Positions 8,926 to 17,058 of a DNA stretch of 64,000 bases are shown piece after piece. The translations under genes were made by a program, and so were the position numbers. The stretch spans positions 310,001 to 374,000 of the forward strand of contig NZ_SLYD01000004.1 in NCBI RefSeq assembly GCF_004340945.1, read 5' to 3'. Below the pieces are notes generated by a model. The model ran no database searches. It saw only the letters and a program-made list of their open reading frames with translations, and was not told where the DNA came from. The stretch is from Sphingomonas sp. PP-F2F-A104-K0414. GTDB taxonomy: Bacteria > Pseudomonadota > Alphaproteobacteria > Sphingomonadales > Sphingomonadaceae. Each line of letters starts with the position of its first letter. Within the stretch, counting starts at the first letter, position 1.

Positions 8926-9204
8926 ATGATTCGATCTGAACTGGTCCTCAAGATCGCCGAGGCGCATCCGGACCTGCAACCGAACGAAGTCGAGCTTATC
9001 GTCAGCACGTTTTTTGACGAGATTTCGAAACGCCTTGCAGCGGACGGACGGGTCGAGCTGCGCGGTTTCGGTGCGTTTTCAACGCGCGCCCGCGATGCCC
9101 GAACCGGCCGAAATCCGCGTACCGGCGAAGTCGTCGAGGTCGATGCGAAACGCGTTCCGTATTTCAAGCCGGGCAAGGAAATGCGCGCACGCCTGAACGT
9201 GTGA
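8926..9204 (+). CDS. ihfB: Integration host factor subunit beta
   Basis: A 92-residue nucleoid protein of the HU/IHF family that bends DNA as a dimer with IhfA. It begins [15 protein letters not shown], has the helix ending [24 protein letters not shown] and a beta-arm with the family signature [21 protein letters not shown] followed by [10 protein letters not shown]. The Arg-Asn-Pro turn at the arm tip is the intercalating proline region. The position behind rpsA and the sequence favour IhfB rather than HU. Confidence 0.93.
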   Translation: MIRSELVLKIAEAHPDLQPNEVELIVSTFFDEISKRLAADGRVELRGFGAFSTRARDARTGRNPRTGEVVEVDAKRVPYFKPGKEMRARLNV

Positions 9205-9294
9205 CCCCGCATAAATTTCAGGATCTGGCGCCGATCGGCCGTGTTTGTCCCTGCGATGGGTTGACCCGGCGGACGGCGTCGTCTTGTTGGGGGC

Positions 9295-10842
9295 GTGTGC
9301 GGACGTGGCGAAACCGGTAGACGCAGGAGACTTAAAATCTCCCTCCCTAGGAATGCGGGTTCGAGTCCCGCCGTCCGCACCAGCGCGGCCTTTCTTTTAA
9401 CGACCTGCGTCGTGCTTGCCACGACGCTGACGGGGTGCGAACGACGTCGCCCCGATACCGGCGCGGTGATCGTCAGCGCGATCGGCCCCCCACCTCACAT
9501 CGTCGATGCCCGCCGTGCACCGGTCGACACGCCAAGTCGGTTGCTGATCGACTCGACCGCACAGGGCCTTGTCCGGTTCGACGCCGCCGGACAGATCGAG
9601 CCTGGCCTCGCCGAACGCTGGATCGTGATCGACGGTGGCATGAGCTACATCTTTCGCCTGCGGGAGGGCGATTGGGGCGATGGCACGCCGGTGACGGCGG
9701 ATCAGGTCGTAACCATTCTGAACCGTCAGATCGCACCCGGTTCGCGCAATCCGCTGGCACCCTTTCTGACCGCGATCGACGAGATCGTCGCGATGACGCC
9801 GCAGGTGATCGAAGTGCGGCTCGGCCGCCCGCGTCCCGATCTGCTGAAGCTGTTCGCGCAACCCGAGCTTGGTTTGCTGCGGCTGACGCCGTCCGGCGGG
9901 AGCGGACCGTTTCGTGTCGCGCCGCACGGACGCGGGCGCGCGCCGTTGCTGCGCCCGGCCTTCGATCCCAACCAGGCCGATCCCGAAGACCAGCGGGTGA
10001 CCAAGCCCGAAGAAGATGTCCGGCTGATCGGCGAACGGGCGGCACGGGCGATTGCGCGCTTCGCTCATCGGGATTCGGACCTCGTCAGCGGTGGCAGCTT
10101 CGTCGACTGGCCCCTGCTCGCGACCACCGAGATATCGCCCGCCACCATCCGCGTCGACCCTGCCGCCGGACTCTTCGGACTGGCCATCATCCGCCGCGAT
10201 GGGTTTCTTGCAGATGCCGCGAACCGCGAGGCCGTGGCGGAAGCGATCGATCGCACCGCGCTGACGGCGGCGATCGCACCAGCCTGGGACGCGGCCGATC
10301 GCATTCTGCCCGATATTCTTGATTCGGCAGCGCTACCCCAGGTGCCCGCCTGGACGCTGCTGACGCAGGACGAGCGTCGTGTTGCCGCGCGGCAGCGGGT
10401 TGCTGGATGGGGGGGCGGACCAGTGGCGCTGCGAATCGCCCTCCCGAACGGGCCTGGCGCGACATTATTGTATGCGCAGGTGGCGGCATCGCTGATCGCC
10501 GTCGGGATCACGCCGTACCGTGTCGCGCTGGGTGGCGACGCCGATTTGATGCTGGTCGATGCGGTCGCGCCCTATGATAGCGCGCGCTGGTATCTGGCAA
10601 CGGCCTGCGTCGTATGTGGCGAGACCGCGCAGGCGGCAATCACCGCAGCGCGCGAGGCACCGACGCTCGCGGAGCGGGCGCAGCGGATCGCCGCCGCGGA
10701 TGTCGCGATGAACGCCGATGTCGCCTTCATTCCGCTCGCGCGGCCGCTGCGATGGTCGCTCGTATCGACCCGGTTACGGCAATGGCAGCCCAATACGCGA
10801 GCCTGGCACCCGTTGAACCGATTGCGCGCCGACACCAACTGA
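9295..10842 (+). CDS. Peptide/nickel-type ABC substrate-binding lipoprotein (start uncertain)
   Basis: The protein resembles SBP_bac_5 (OppA-type) periplasmic binding proteins: LLIDSTAQGLVRFDAAGQIEPGLAERW, then IFRLREGDWGDGTPVTADQV. A lipoprotein signal is clear (LLTTCVVLATTLTGC, lipobox LTGC), but the only start that leaves a usable signal peptide is GTG 9295, and the first 28 codons then read through the tRNA-Leu gene. A GTG at 9412 would leave only about nine residues before the lipid-modified cysteine. Either the start is at 9295, or the gene has lost its own start. No permease or ATPase gene is nearby. The DUF4112 gene follows five bases after the stop. Confidence 0.75.
   Translation: MCGRGETGRRRRLKISLPRNAGSSPAVRTSAAFLLTTCVVLATTLTGCERRRPDTGAVIVSAIGPPPHIVDARRAPVDTPSRLLIDSTAQGLVRFDAAGQIEPGLAERWIVIDGGMSYIFRLREGDWGDGTPVTADQVVTILNRQIAPGSRNPLAPFLTAIDEIVAMTPQVIEVRLGRPRPDLLKLFAQPELGLLRLTPSGGSGPFRVAPHGRGRAPLLRPAFDPNQADPEDQRVTKPEEDVRLIGERAARAIARFAHRDSDLVSGGSFVDWPLLATTEISPATIRVDPAAGLFGLAIIRRDGFLADAANREAVAEAIDRTALTAAIAPAWDAADRILPDILDSAALPQVPAWTLLTQDERRVAARQRVAGWGGGPVALRIALPNGPGATLLYAQVAASLIAVGITPYRVALGGDADLMLVDAVAPYDSARWYLATACVVCGETAQAAITAAREAPTLAERAQRIAAADVAMNADVAFIPLARPLRWSLVSTRLRQWQPNTRAWHPLNRLRADTN
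9299..9382 (+). tRNA. tRNA-Leu (TAA)
   Basis: An 84-nt class II tRNA with CCA encoded. The acceptor stem GCGGACG pairs with CGUCCGC, the anticodon stem GGAGA/TCTCC holds the loop CTTAAAA (anticodon TAA, reads UUA/UUG), a short variable arm follows, and GGTTCGAGTCC forms the TPsiC arm. Its whole length lies inside the open frame of the downstream lipoprotein gene. Confidence 0.97.
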
Positions 10843-10847
10843 CACCC

Positions 10848-11273
10848 ATGACCCAACGCCCGACGCGCATAGCTCCTGGATCGATCCTCGATACGCTCCC
10901 GATGGGACGCGACGCCTTGTCGGTTCGCCGTCGTGTCGAGGCCATGGAGCGCGTGATGGAGGGGCTGGTTACCATTCCCGGCACCAACCGCAAGGTCGGC
11001 ATGGACGTGATCCTCGACATTATCCCGTTCGCGGGCAGCACGATCGCCGCCGCGGTCGGCGCGTGGATGGCATGGGAGGCCCGCAACATCGGCATGTCGA
11101 AGATCCAGATGGCGCGGATGTTCGGCAATGTCGGAGTCGACTGGGCGCTAGGCATGATCCCGTTCGTCGGCGCGATCCCCGATTTCTTCTTCCGCTCGAA
11201 CACGCGCAACCTGCGGATCATAAAGAAGCATCTCGACAAGCATTATCCATCGACGGCGACACTCGAAATCTGA
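10848..11273 (+). CDS. DUF4112 domain protein
   Basis: A 141-residue protein with two hydrophobic stretches: VGMDVILDIIPFAGSTIAAAVGAWMAW and VDWALGMIPFVGAIPDFFF. The paired D-x-I-P-F-x-G motifs are the hallmark of DUF4112, small predicted membrane proteins of unknown function. The ATG at 10848 sits five bases after the lipoprotein stop, suggesting co-transcription. The C-terminus RNLRIIKKHLDKHYPS is basic and probably cytoplasmic. Confidence 0.85.
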   Translation: MTQRPTRIAPGSILDTLPMGRDALSVRRRVEAMERVMEGLVTIPGTNRKVGMDVILDIIPFAGSTIAAAVGAWMAWEARNIGMSKIQMARMFGNVGVDWALGMIPFVGAIPDFFFRSNTRNLRIIKKHLDKHYPSTATLEI

Positions 11274-11302
11274 CGGCGCCGTCGATCGCGGTGCGGCGGC
11301 GG

Positions 11303-12040
11303 CTAGCGAGAGCCTCGCCAGATCTCGAGCGGGGCACCTGGCGCCAGACCACCCTGATGCACCGGGCAGCGGCGGTAGCGAAAACGCCGATCAAGGCAGA
11401 TCCAGACCTCGTCCAACCACCCCTGCTTTGTCGCGGTTACACGCATCATGTCGGCCTTCAGACCTGGATTGGCACTTGCCATCGCAGCCGCGAACCGCCC
11501 CGCCGTCAGTGACGTTCGCGACAAGGCGTCCATGTTGGGGAATTTCAGCTTGCCATAGAGTGCAGCCGATTGGGCGAAGTACCTGGCAGGACGGTACCCC
11601 GGCATACAGGTACCGTGCTTGGCCCATTCGTGCTGAAGCAGTTGCGCGGACGGTGTCGTACAGAGATGCGCCTTGATCACCGGGGGCGGTACGAATTCCG
11701 CGTCATGACAATATTGCGGCCAGTCCTTGCCGACGCCATCGGGCCACAGCCCGTGCAGCGTAAAGCCGAACCGATTTCCCGCCGCGCATTGAAATGTCGA
11801 GCCCGCGCGACTGCCGTTGTCGCGACAATATTGCGGTGCCCATGTGATAGCCAGCGTGTAGCTGCCGATCGGAATATCGCGCTTCGGCTGGCTGTCCGAC
11901 GGTAGATCGGGACGGACACGCTCGACCGATGACGGCGCCGAGCATTGATACGTCTGGGCTTGCGCCGCGACCGGCAATGCAAGCACCGCGGCTACGAGGC
12001 TCGTTCCAGCCAATCCTCGCCTTACACCGGACACAGGCAT
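11303..12040 (-). CDS. Secreted ribonuclease T2
   Basis: A 245-residue protein with a signal peptide (MPVSGVRRGLAG then a hydrophobic core ending VAAQAQ). Both active-site blocks are present: CAS-1 FTLHGLWPD and CAS-2 HEWAKHGTC, each with its catalytic histidine, plus the glutamate between. Several cysteines (for example YCRDNG, QCAAG, YCHDAE, GTC) fit the disulfides of the family. It should cleave RNA in the periplasm or medium through a 2',3'-cyclic intermediate. I chose 12040 because it begins the signal peptide; the longer frame to 12190 adds a charged leader that would block export. The nadC gene ends about 200 bases upstream on the same strand. Confidence 0.92.
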   Translation of the reverse strand: MPVSGVRRGLAGTSLVAAVLALPVAAQAQTYQCSAPSSVERVRPDLPSDSQPKRDIPIGSYTLAITWAPQYCRDNGSRAGSTFQCAAGNRFGFTLHGLWPDGVGKDWPQYCHDAEFVPPPVIKAHLCTTPSAQLLQHEWAKHGTCMPGYRPARYFAQSAALYGKLKFPNMDALSRTSLTAGRFAAAMASANPGLKADMMRVTATKQGWLDEVWICLDRRFRYRRCPVHQGGLAPGAPLEIWRGSR

Positions 12041-12248
12041 CGATGCCCGCGAGGTCGAATCGGCACTGATAGTTACGGCCCGACCCGACCGACCGATCGC
12101 GGACATGATCGGCGCCAGCACGCCCGCCGCGAAACGCCGCTGATCGGACCGCCGCTGATCGGGCCAGAATATCGATGGCGATCTGTTCATTGTCTCGGCC
12201 CCCTGCCCGGTGTCGCGTCACGCATGCGTCGTCACGCGGATGAAGCGG

Positions 12249-13097
12249 TCATGCTGTCGTGAAATCGAGCCCTATATCCGCCGCCGGTGCGGACTGCGTC
12301 AAGCGGCCGACCGAGACATAGGTGACGCCGCTTTCCGCGATTGCGCGGATCGTATCCAGGGCGACGCCGCCCGAGGCTTCGGTCGGCACCCGCCCGTCGA
12401 CCAACGCCACCGCCGTGCGCAACATCGCTGGCGCCATATTGTCGAGCAACAGGTGCGTCGCACCCGCCGCGAGCGCGGGTTCGATCTGGTCGATCCGATC
12501 GACCTCGACGACGATATGCGCGATCCCTGCCGTCTTGGCGCGTCGCACCGCTTCGCCGACACCGCCGGCAACCGCGACATGGTTGTCCTTGATCATCGCC
12601 GCGTCCCACAGCCCCATGCGATGGTTTTGCGCGCCCCCCATCCGGGTCGCATATTTCTCCAGCACGCGCAGTCCCGGGATTGTTTTCCGCGTGTCGAGCA
12701 GGATAGCGCCCGTTCCTGCCATGGCGTCGACATAGCGACGCGTCATCGTCGCGATCCCCGACAGATGCTGGACGGTATTGAGTGCCGATCGCTCTGCCGT
12801 CAGCAAAGCTCGGCCTGCACCCTCGAGACGAAGCAGATCGGTGTCGGCCGCGACCGAATCGCCGTCCTGCACGAGACGTTCGATATGTACGCTGGGATCG
12901 AGCGCCCGGAAAAACGCTTCGGCGAGCGCCAAACCCGCGACGACGATGGGATCGCGACTATCCATCACGCCGGTAAAGCGGGCATCGGCAGGAATGACGG
13001 CGGCGGAGGTGATGTCCCCAATCTTGCCAAGGTCTTCCGCCAGGGTCGCGGCGACGAACCCGTCGATATCGAACGATTCGGGCAATGCTGCGTTCAC
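12249..13097 (-). CDS. nadC: Nicotinate-nucleotide pyrophosphorylase (carboxylating)
   Basis: A 282-residue enzyme making nicotinate mononucleotide from quinolinate and PRPP. Motifs: EDLGKIGDITS near residue 21, RALLTAERSALNTVQHLSGIAT, DTRKTIPGLRVLEKYA (about 135-150) and the substrate-binding MIKDNH, followed by the LDNM and SGGV segments of the barrel. Length is normal. nadA lies on the same strand about 380 bases upstream, with a tiny plus-strand ORF in between. No nadB is seen in the window, so the source of iminoaspartate is elsewhere. Confidence 0.95.
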   Translation of the reverse strand: MNAALPESFDIDGFVAATLAEDLGKIGDITSAAVIPADARFTGVMDSRDPIVVAGLALAEAFFRALDPSVHIERLVQDGDSVAADTDLLRLEGAGRALLTAERSALNTVQHLSGIATMTRRYVDAMAGTGAILLDTRKTIPGLRVLEKYATRMGGAQNHRMGLWDAAMIKDNHVAVAGGVGEAVRRAKTAGIAHIVVEVDRIDQIEPALAAGATHLLLDNMAPAMLRTAVALVDGRVPTEASGGVALDTIRAIAESGVTYVSVGRLTQSAPAADIGLDFTTA

Positions 13098-13263
13098 CTA
13101 GATTCTCCCAAATATCACCGACCGGCGATGCCGGCTCGATTGCCAAAAAGCGATGGTGTGGACCAGCAGATACCGCCGACCGATGACTTGGAATAATTTT
13201 TGACGATGCTGGGAACAAACGGCTGATTGGCGAGTTGCAGGACTGTTACTCAAGGATCCAACA

Positions 13264-13413
13264 ATGCCTACGAAAACGATGGCCGATGTCGCACGCTTGA
13301 ACGCTTTGCTCGATGAGGCCCTCGCATTGGCGGATGCCCTGCAAATGCCGCTGGCGGCAATCCACATCGATCAGGCGCTGTCCCAGCTCAGCCTGGACGT
13401 CGTTCCGGCCTGA
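13264..13413 (+). CDS. Small 49-residue protein of unknown function
   Basis: An ATG at 13264 preceded by AAGGA at a good distance begins a 49-residue reading frame (MPTKTMADVARLNALL...) that ends with TGA at 13411-13413. The sequence is Ala/Leu-rich and should form two amphipathic helices (LNALLDEALALADALQ, then IHIDQALSQLSLDV). It lies alone on the plus strand between the minus-strand nadC and nadA. I do not recognise it; codon use and the ribosome-binding site favour a real gene. Confidence 0.6.
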   Translation: MPTKTMADVARLNALLDEALALADALQMPLAAIHIDQALSQLSLDVVPA

Positions 13414-13423
13414 ACACGAGGCA

Positions 13424-13451
13424 CAGCCGGACGGGTCGAGACCCGCCCGGC
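13424..13451 (+). terminator. GC-rich hairpin between convergent genes
   Basis: AGCCGG-A-CGGGT / ACCCG-C-CCGGCT with the loop CGAG, interrupted by one A/C mismatch. It lies just after the small ORF and 25 bases beyond the nadA stop on the other strand. There is no strong T-tract, so it may work only as a weak or Rho-assisted terminator. Confidence 0.45.
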
Positions 13452-13475
13452 TCGTTCATCCGGCGTGCACGGTCG

Positions 13476-14459
13476 TTATTTAGGATCCAGGTCGCCTTTC
13501 CCTACCGTGTTCGACGCCATTTCCAGCATCCGATCTAGGCTCTTCTTGGCCTGAAGGCGAAGCCCTTCTTCGATCTCGATCCGTGGACTCAGGTCGCGCA
13601 GCGCGACGTAGAGCTTTTCCAGCGTGTTGAGTGCCATGTACGGGCAGATGTTGCAGTTGCAGTTGCCGTCCGCACCCGGCGCGCCGATGAAGCGCTTGTT
13701 CGGGAGCGCCTTTTCCATCTGGTGGATGATGTGCGGCTCGGTCGCGACGATCAGCGTGTCGCCGGGCATCGCCAACGCGTAATCGAGAATACCACGGGTC
13801 GAGCCGACATAATCGGCATGATCTAGGATGATCGGCGGGCATTCGGGATGTGCGACGACGGGCGCGCCGGGGTGCTGCGCCTTGAGCTTCATCAGCTCGG
13901 TCTCGCTGAATGCCTCGTGGACGATGCACACGCCTGGCCAGAGCAGCATGTCGCGACCGGTCTTCCGCGCGAGATAGCCGCCGAGATTGCGGTCGGGGCC
14001 GAAGATGATCTTCTGCTCGGGCGGGATCTGCGCGAGGATCGTGTCCGCCGACGACGACGTCACGATGATGTCGGACAGCGCCTTCACCTCGGTCGAGCAG
14101 TTGATGTAGGTCAGCGCAATGTGATCGGGGTGCTTCGCGCGGAAGGCCGCGAACTGCTCGGGCGGGCAGCTGTCCTCCAGGCTGCAGCCGGCGTCCATGT
14201 CAGGCAGCACGACGATCTTGTCGGGCGACAGGATCTTGGCGGTCTCGGCCATGAACCGCACGCCACAGAACGCGATGACGTCGGCGTCGGTGGCCGCCGC
14301 CTTGCGCGACAGGTCGAGGCTGTCACCGACGAAATCGGCGAGATCCTGAAGCTCGGGCTTCTGGTAGTAATGCGCGAGGATGACCGCGTTCTTCTCCTTG
14401 CGGAGGCGCTCGATCTCGGCGCGAATGTCGATGCCGGCGAAGTTCTGGTTCAATTCCAT
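13476..14459 (-). CDS. nadA: Quinolinate synthase
   Basis: A 327-residue iron-sulfur enzyme condensing iminoaspartate with dihydroxyacetone phosphate. Visible: AVILAHYYQKPELQDLADFVGDSL at the N-terminus, FCGVRFMAETAKIL, the DMDAGCSLEDSCP segment, YINCSTEVKALSD, HPECPPIILDHADYVGSTRGI and NCNCNICPYMALN. The conserved cysteines of the three domains are present, so a 4Fe-4S cluster can form. The sequence is the short NadA type. With nadC downstream it supplies the de novo NAD pathway. Confidence 0.95.
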   Translation of the reverse strand: MELNQNFAGIDIRAEIERLRKEKNAVILAHYYQKPELQDLADFVGDSLDLSRKAAATDADVIAFCGVRFMAETAKILSPDKIVVLPDMDAGCSLEDSCPPEQFAAFRAKHPDHIALTYINCSTEVKALSDIIVTSSSADTILAQIPPEQKIIFGPDRNLGGYLARKTGRDMLLWPGVCIVHEAFSETELMKLKAQHPGAPVVAHPECPPIILDHADYVGSTRGILDYALAMPGDTLIVATEPHIIHQMEKALPNKRFIGAPGADGNCNCNICPYMALNTLEKLYVALRDLSPRIEIEEGLRLQAKKSLDRMLEMASNTVGKGDLDPK

Positions 14460-14488
14460 GGTCGTATCCCGAGTTTAGCGCCCGTCTT

Positions 14489-15214
14489 CTAGCGACGATT
14501 CCCTAGCACGTCCTGCAACGAGCGCGAGGTGTCCCAGCGCTCGGTGCTCGCGATCGGTTCGTCGGCGAAGCGCACCGCGACGGTCGCGTCGATCCCTGCG
14601 GCCCGCAGCGGCATCGCGAAACTGCGTTCCACGGCACGGCGCGTGGCGTCGCGCGCAAGCTTGATCATCGCGGGTTCGCGGGCTTGCCGAATCAGTTCGA
14701 TCTGGCCAGCGCGGCGATTAGCGGCATCGAGGTTCTTCTCGGCGTCGGTGAAGGTGGTCAGGACGCCGCCCGAGCCATATTCGCGGACCGCGTTGAGATC
14801 GACCTGCGGGCCATCCGCCTCGACCGCGGGCAGGCGCACGGACAGCGTCTTGCTGGTACCGTCCCACGCGACATCGGCCTGGGTCAGCTTGCCCATGTCG
14901 ACCTCGTACCGGACCATGCCGGGCATGATCAGCGTCTTCTCGGTGGTGAAGCCGAGCTGCGACTGTTTCGAGGTCACGACCGCGACATAGCGCGCGGCGA
15001 ACGCGGAGAGGCGGTTCTGCTCGCGCAGGCCTTCCAGACTGGCGCTGGCGATCGTCGTCGGATCGGGGGTCAGGCGGTCGCTGACATACCGCTGCACGCC
15101 CCACAGCGCGAGCAACCCGGCAAGCACGAGGATGACGACGAAGCCCGCCGCCTTGGCGAGGAAACCGCCAATCCCAGCGCCCTGCCGCGGTTCGGTCAAT
15201 TTTTGATCTGCCAT
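14489..15214 (-). CDS. DUF4230 membrane-anchored protein
   Basis: A 241-residue protein with one N-terminal membrane helix (GFVVILVLAGLLALWGVQRYV, about residues 24-44) and a large soluble part. The pattern of a short cytoplasmic head, a single anchor and a domain with YVAVVTSKQSQLGF and MVRYEVDMGKLTQADVAWD matches DUF4230, whose function is unknown. The C-terminal third is a long charged helix (AANRRAGQIELIRQAREPAMIKLARDATRRAVE). Its start overlaps the end of the MBL hydrolase gene by 19 bases, so the two are probably coupled. Confidence 0.8.
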   Translation of the reverse strand: MADQKLTEPRQGAGIGGFLAKAAGFVVILVLAGLLALWGVQRYVSDRLTPDPTTIASASLEGLREQNRLSAFAARYVAVVTSKQSQLGFTTEKTLIMPGMVRYEVDMGKLTQADVAWDGTSKTLSVRLPAVEADGPQVDLNAVREYGSGGVLTTFTDAEKNLDAANRRAGQIELIRQAREPAMIKLARDATRRAVERSFAMPLRAAGIDATVAVRFADEPIASTERWDTSRSLQDVLGNRR

Positions 15215-16053
15215 GTTTCGCCTTCCTCGATCACCAAGCCCCGGTTTTGCAAGTCGTAGAGATGCGCCAGCACCGAACGCTCGGCGGCGGGAACGAGCCG
15301 CGCGTCGAGCCCGACATACATTTGCGTGACGATCCGCCCGATCGGTTGCGGCGCGGCGCGCAACAGCCGCAGGATCTGCCCCTCGCGTTGCTTGCGGTGG
15401 CCAAGCATGCCGCGCACCAGCCGCTGCGGCTTGTCGATCGCTTCGCCGTGGCCGGGATAATAGACACGGTCGTCGCGACCCATCAGCTTTTCGAGGCTCG
15501 CCATGTACGCCGCCATATCGCCATCGGGCGGCGAGACGATCGTCGTCGACCAGCCCATGACGTGATCGCCTGAGAACAGTGCTTTGGTCTCGGGCAAAGC
15601 GAAGGCAAGATGGTTCGAGGTATGGCCGGGCGTCGCGATCGCCGCCAGCGTCCAGCCGTCGCCGGTGATCGTATCGCCTTCGACGAGCACGCGATCGGGC
15701 GCATAGTCCGCGTCGAACGATGCATCCGCCCGCGCACTCGCGTCATCAAGAGCGAACGGCGCCGCTCCGACGATCGGCGCGCGGGTGGTTGCCTGCAACG
15801 GCCGCGTCGCAGGACTGTGATCGCGGTGGTGGTGCGTGACGACGATCGCGGTGACCGGACGGCCATCGATCGCGCGGATCAGCGCGGCGATATGCGCGGG
15901 ATCGTCAGGACCGGGATCGATCACCGCCAGATCGGTCGTGCCGACGACGTGCGTCTGCGTGCCGGTATAGGTGTAGGGTGACGGATTCGGCGCGAGCACG
16001 CGGATGACGAGAGGCTCGAGCTGGATCGGGATACCGATCGGATGCTCAGCCAT
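15196..16053 (-). CDS. MBL-fold metallo-hydrolase (LACTB2-like)
   Basis: A 285-residue metallo-beta-lactamase fold protein. The metal-binding motif is THHHRDHSPA (about residue 75), followed by TPGHTSNHLAFAL, SGDHVMGWSTTIVSPPDGD and YPGHGEAI. The C-terminal winged-helix-like tail (LGHRKQREGQILRLL...) and general shape resemble LACTB2-type hydrolases, some of which act on RNA; the substrate here is unknown. It has no signal peptide. The downstream DUF4230 gene overlaps it by 19 bases. Confidence 0.85.
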   Translation of the reverse strand: MAEHPIGIPIQLEPLVIRVLAPNPSPYTYTGTQTHVVGTTDLAVIDPGPDDPAHIAALIRAIDGRPVTAIVVTHHHRDHSPATRPLQATTRAPIVGAAPFALDDASARADASFDADYAPDRVLVEGDTITGDGWTLAAIATPGHTSNHLAFALPETKALFSGDHVMGWSTTIVSPPDGDMAAYMASLEKLMGRDDRVYYPGHGEAIDKPQRLVRGMLGHRKQREGQILRLLRAAPQPIGRIVTQMYVGLDARLVPAAERSVLAHLYDLQNRGLVIEEGETWQIKN

Positions 16054-16245
16054 GGGACCGAGATGGCCGTGATTATCGGCGATGACAAGATCCTCTGATC
16101 AGGCGGATGTGTCGCCGTTTTTTACAGCTCGGCAGCGGCGCGTCCGAGCATTAACTAACAAATGTCGCACAAATCCGCGATAAATCGTGTTTGGCATACG
16201 CACTGCATCGTTTACCCCGTCACCGAACGCCGCGGCGTTCAAGCA

Positions 16246-16288
16246 GGGTGGATCGACCGCTACCGTCCGGTCTCGCGTCGATCCACCC
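16246..16288. repeat. Perfect 12-bp inverted repeat
   Basis: GGGTGGATCGAC (16246-16257) and GTCGATCCACCC (16277-16288) are exact reverse complements with a 19-base loop. It is not part of the dispersed families. It could be a terminator hairpin without a T-run or a protein site. Confidence 0.8.
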
Positions 16289-16354
16289 GCCCCGGTGACA
16301 TTTCCAATCATGGCCGATCGAACATGGCGCTGGCGGCTGCTTGCGACGCCAGTC

Positions 16355-16435
16355 CGTCACCCCAGCGGAAGCTGGGGTCTCCATCGATGCCGATGTCGCC
16401 CGCCTCATGCTGATACCCCAGCTTTCGCTTGGGCG
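16355..16435. repeat. Family C palindromic repeat, copy C1
   Basis: Arms of the type gtcaccccagcggaagctgggg and ccccagctttcgcttgggcgac about 45 bases apart. Similar copies at 20721 and 57455. Confidence 0.8.
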
Positions 16436-16480
16436 ACGTTTGTCAGTGTAGGCTGAAGGATGCGCAAAGCGGCGCGCGTC

Positions 16481-16816
16481 TCAGCCAGCCTTCTGCTTCA
16501 CGAACAGTTCTGCCAGTTCGCCGCTCTCGTACATTTCCATCATGATGTCCGAGCCGCCGACGAACTCGCCATCGACGTACAGCTGCGGAATCGTCGGCCA
16601 ATCCGAATAGGCCTTGATGCCTTGGCGGATGCCCTGGTCCTGCAACACGTCGACGCTCTCGAACTCGACTTCGAGATGGTTGAGGATCGCGATCGCGCGG
16701 CTGGAGAAGCCGCACTGCGGGAACAGCGGGCTGCCCTTCATGAACAAGACGACGGGGCTGGCTTTGACCACTGCGTCGATGCGGGCGTTGGTGTCGTCGG
16801 TCATATCTTGGGTCAT
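16481..16816 (-). CDS. grxD: Monothiol glutaredoxin (Grx4/GrxD type)
   Basis: A 111-residue thioredoxin-fold protein with the monothiol CGFS active site (in FPQCGFSSRA, about residue 40), preceded by VVLFMKGSP and followed by WPTIPQLYVDGEFVGGSDIMMEM, the glutathione-binding cis-Pro and GG segments. CGFS glutaredoxins carry and deliver 2Fe-2S clusters and pair with BolA, whose gene lies immediately upstream. I start at 16816 (MTQDMTDD), which has GAGG upstream; an in-frame ATG four codons later also works. Confidence 0.93.
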   Translation of the reverse strand: MTQDMTDDTNARIDAVVKASPVVLFMKGSPLFPQCGFSSRAIAILNHLEVEFESVDVLQDQGIRQGIKAYSDWPTIPQLYVDGEFVGGSDIMMEMYESGELAELFVKQKAG

Positions 16817-16826
16817 CTCTGGGTCC

Positions 16827-17057
16827 TCAGGAAATTGCGGTGGTAAGCTGAAGCGCGTGCAGCACGCCGCCCATGCGGCCACCGAGTGCGGCATAGACCG
16901 CCTGGTGCTGCTTCACGCGGCTCATGCCAGCGAAACTCGGCGCGACGACCTTTGCGGCATAATGATCGCCGTCACCGGCGAGATCGGTGATCTCGACCTG
17001 CGCATCGGGGATCGCGTCGCGGATCATCGTCGCGATATCGTCGGCAGCCATCGGCAT
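16827..17057 (-). CDS. BolA family protein
   Basis: A 76-residue BolA protein: PDAQVEITDLAGDGDHYAAKVVAPSFAGMSRVKQHQAVYAAL. The conserved Gly-Asp-x-x-His/Tyr turn and the F-x-G-x-x-R-v-x-x-H helix are present, with the His that can bind a shared cluster with Grx. It ends 10 bases before the glutaredoxin start, so they are very likely one unit. BolA-Grx pairs act in iron-sulfur cluster delivery. Confidence 0.92.
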   Translation of the reverse strand: MPMAADDIATMIRDAIPDAQVEITDLAGDGDHYAAKVVAPSFAGMSRVKQHQAVYAALGGRMGGVLHALQLTTAIS

Positions 17058-17058
17058 G

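Larger units (their letters stand above)
16054..16480. other. 427-bp gap with hairpin and repeat, no gene seen
   Basis: This stretch separates the MBL hydrolase start from the end of the glutaredoxin gene. It holds a 12-bp inverted repeat (16246-16288) and a family C repeat (16355-16435). Short frames on both strands show no ribosome-binding site, composition or motif that would mark a gene. Confidence 0.7.

Noticed and set aside
9299..9382. tRNA-Leu as an integration (att) site of a mobile island
   Set aside because: No integrase and no repeated tRNA 3' end found in the following sequence; downstream genes are ordinary.
12210..13196. Long plus-strand frame opposite nadC
   Set aside because: Charged, low-complexity translation with no motif; nadC on the other strand has its full signature.
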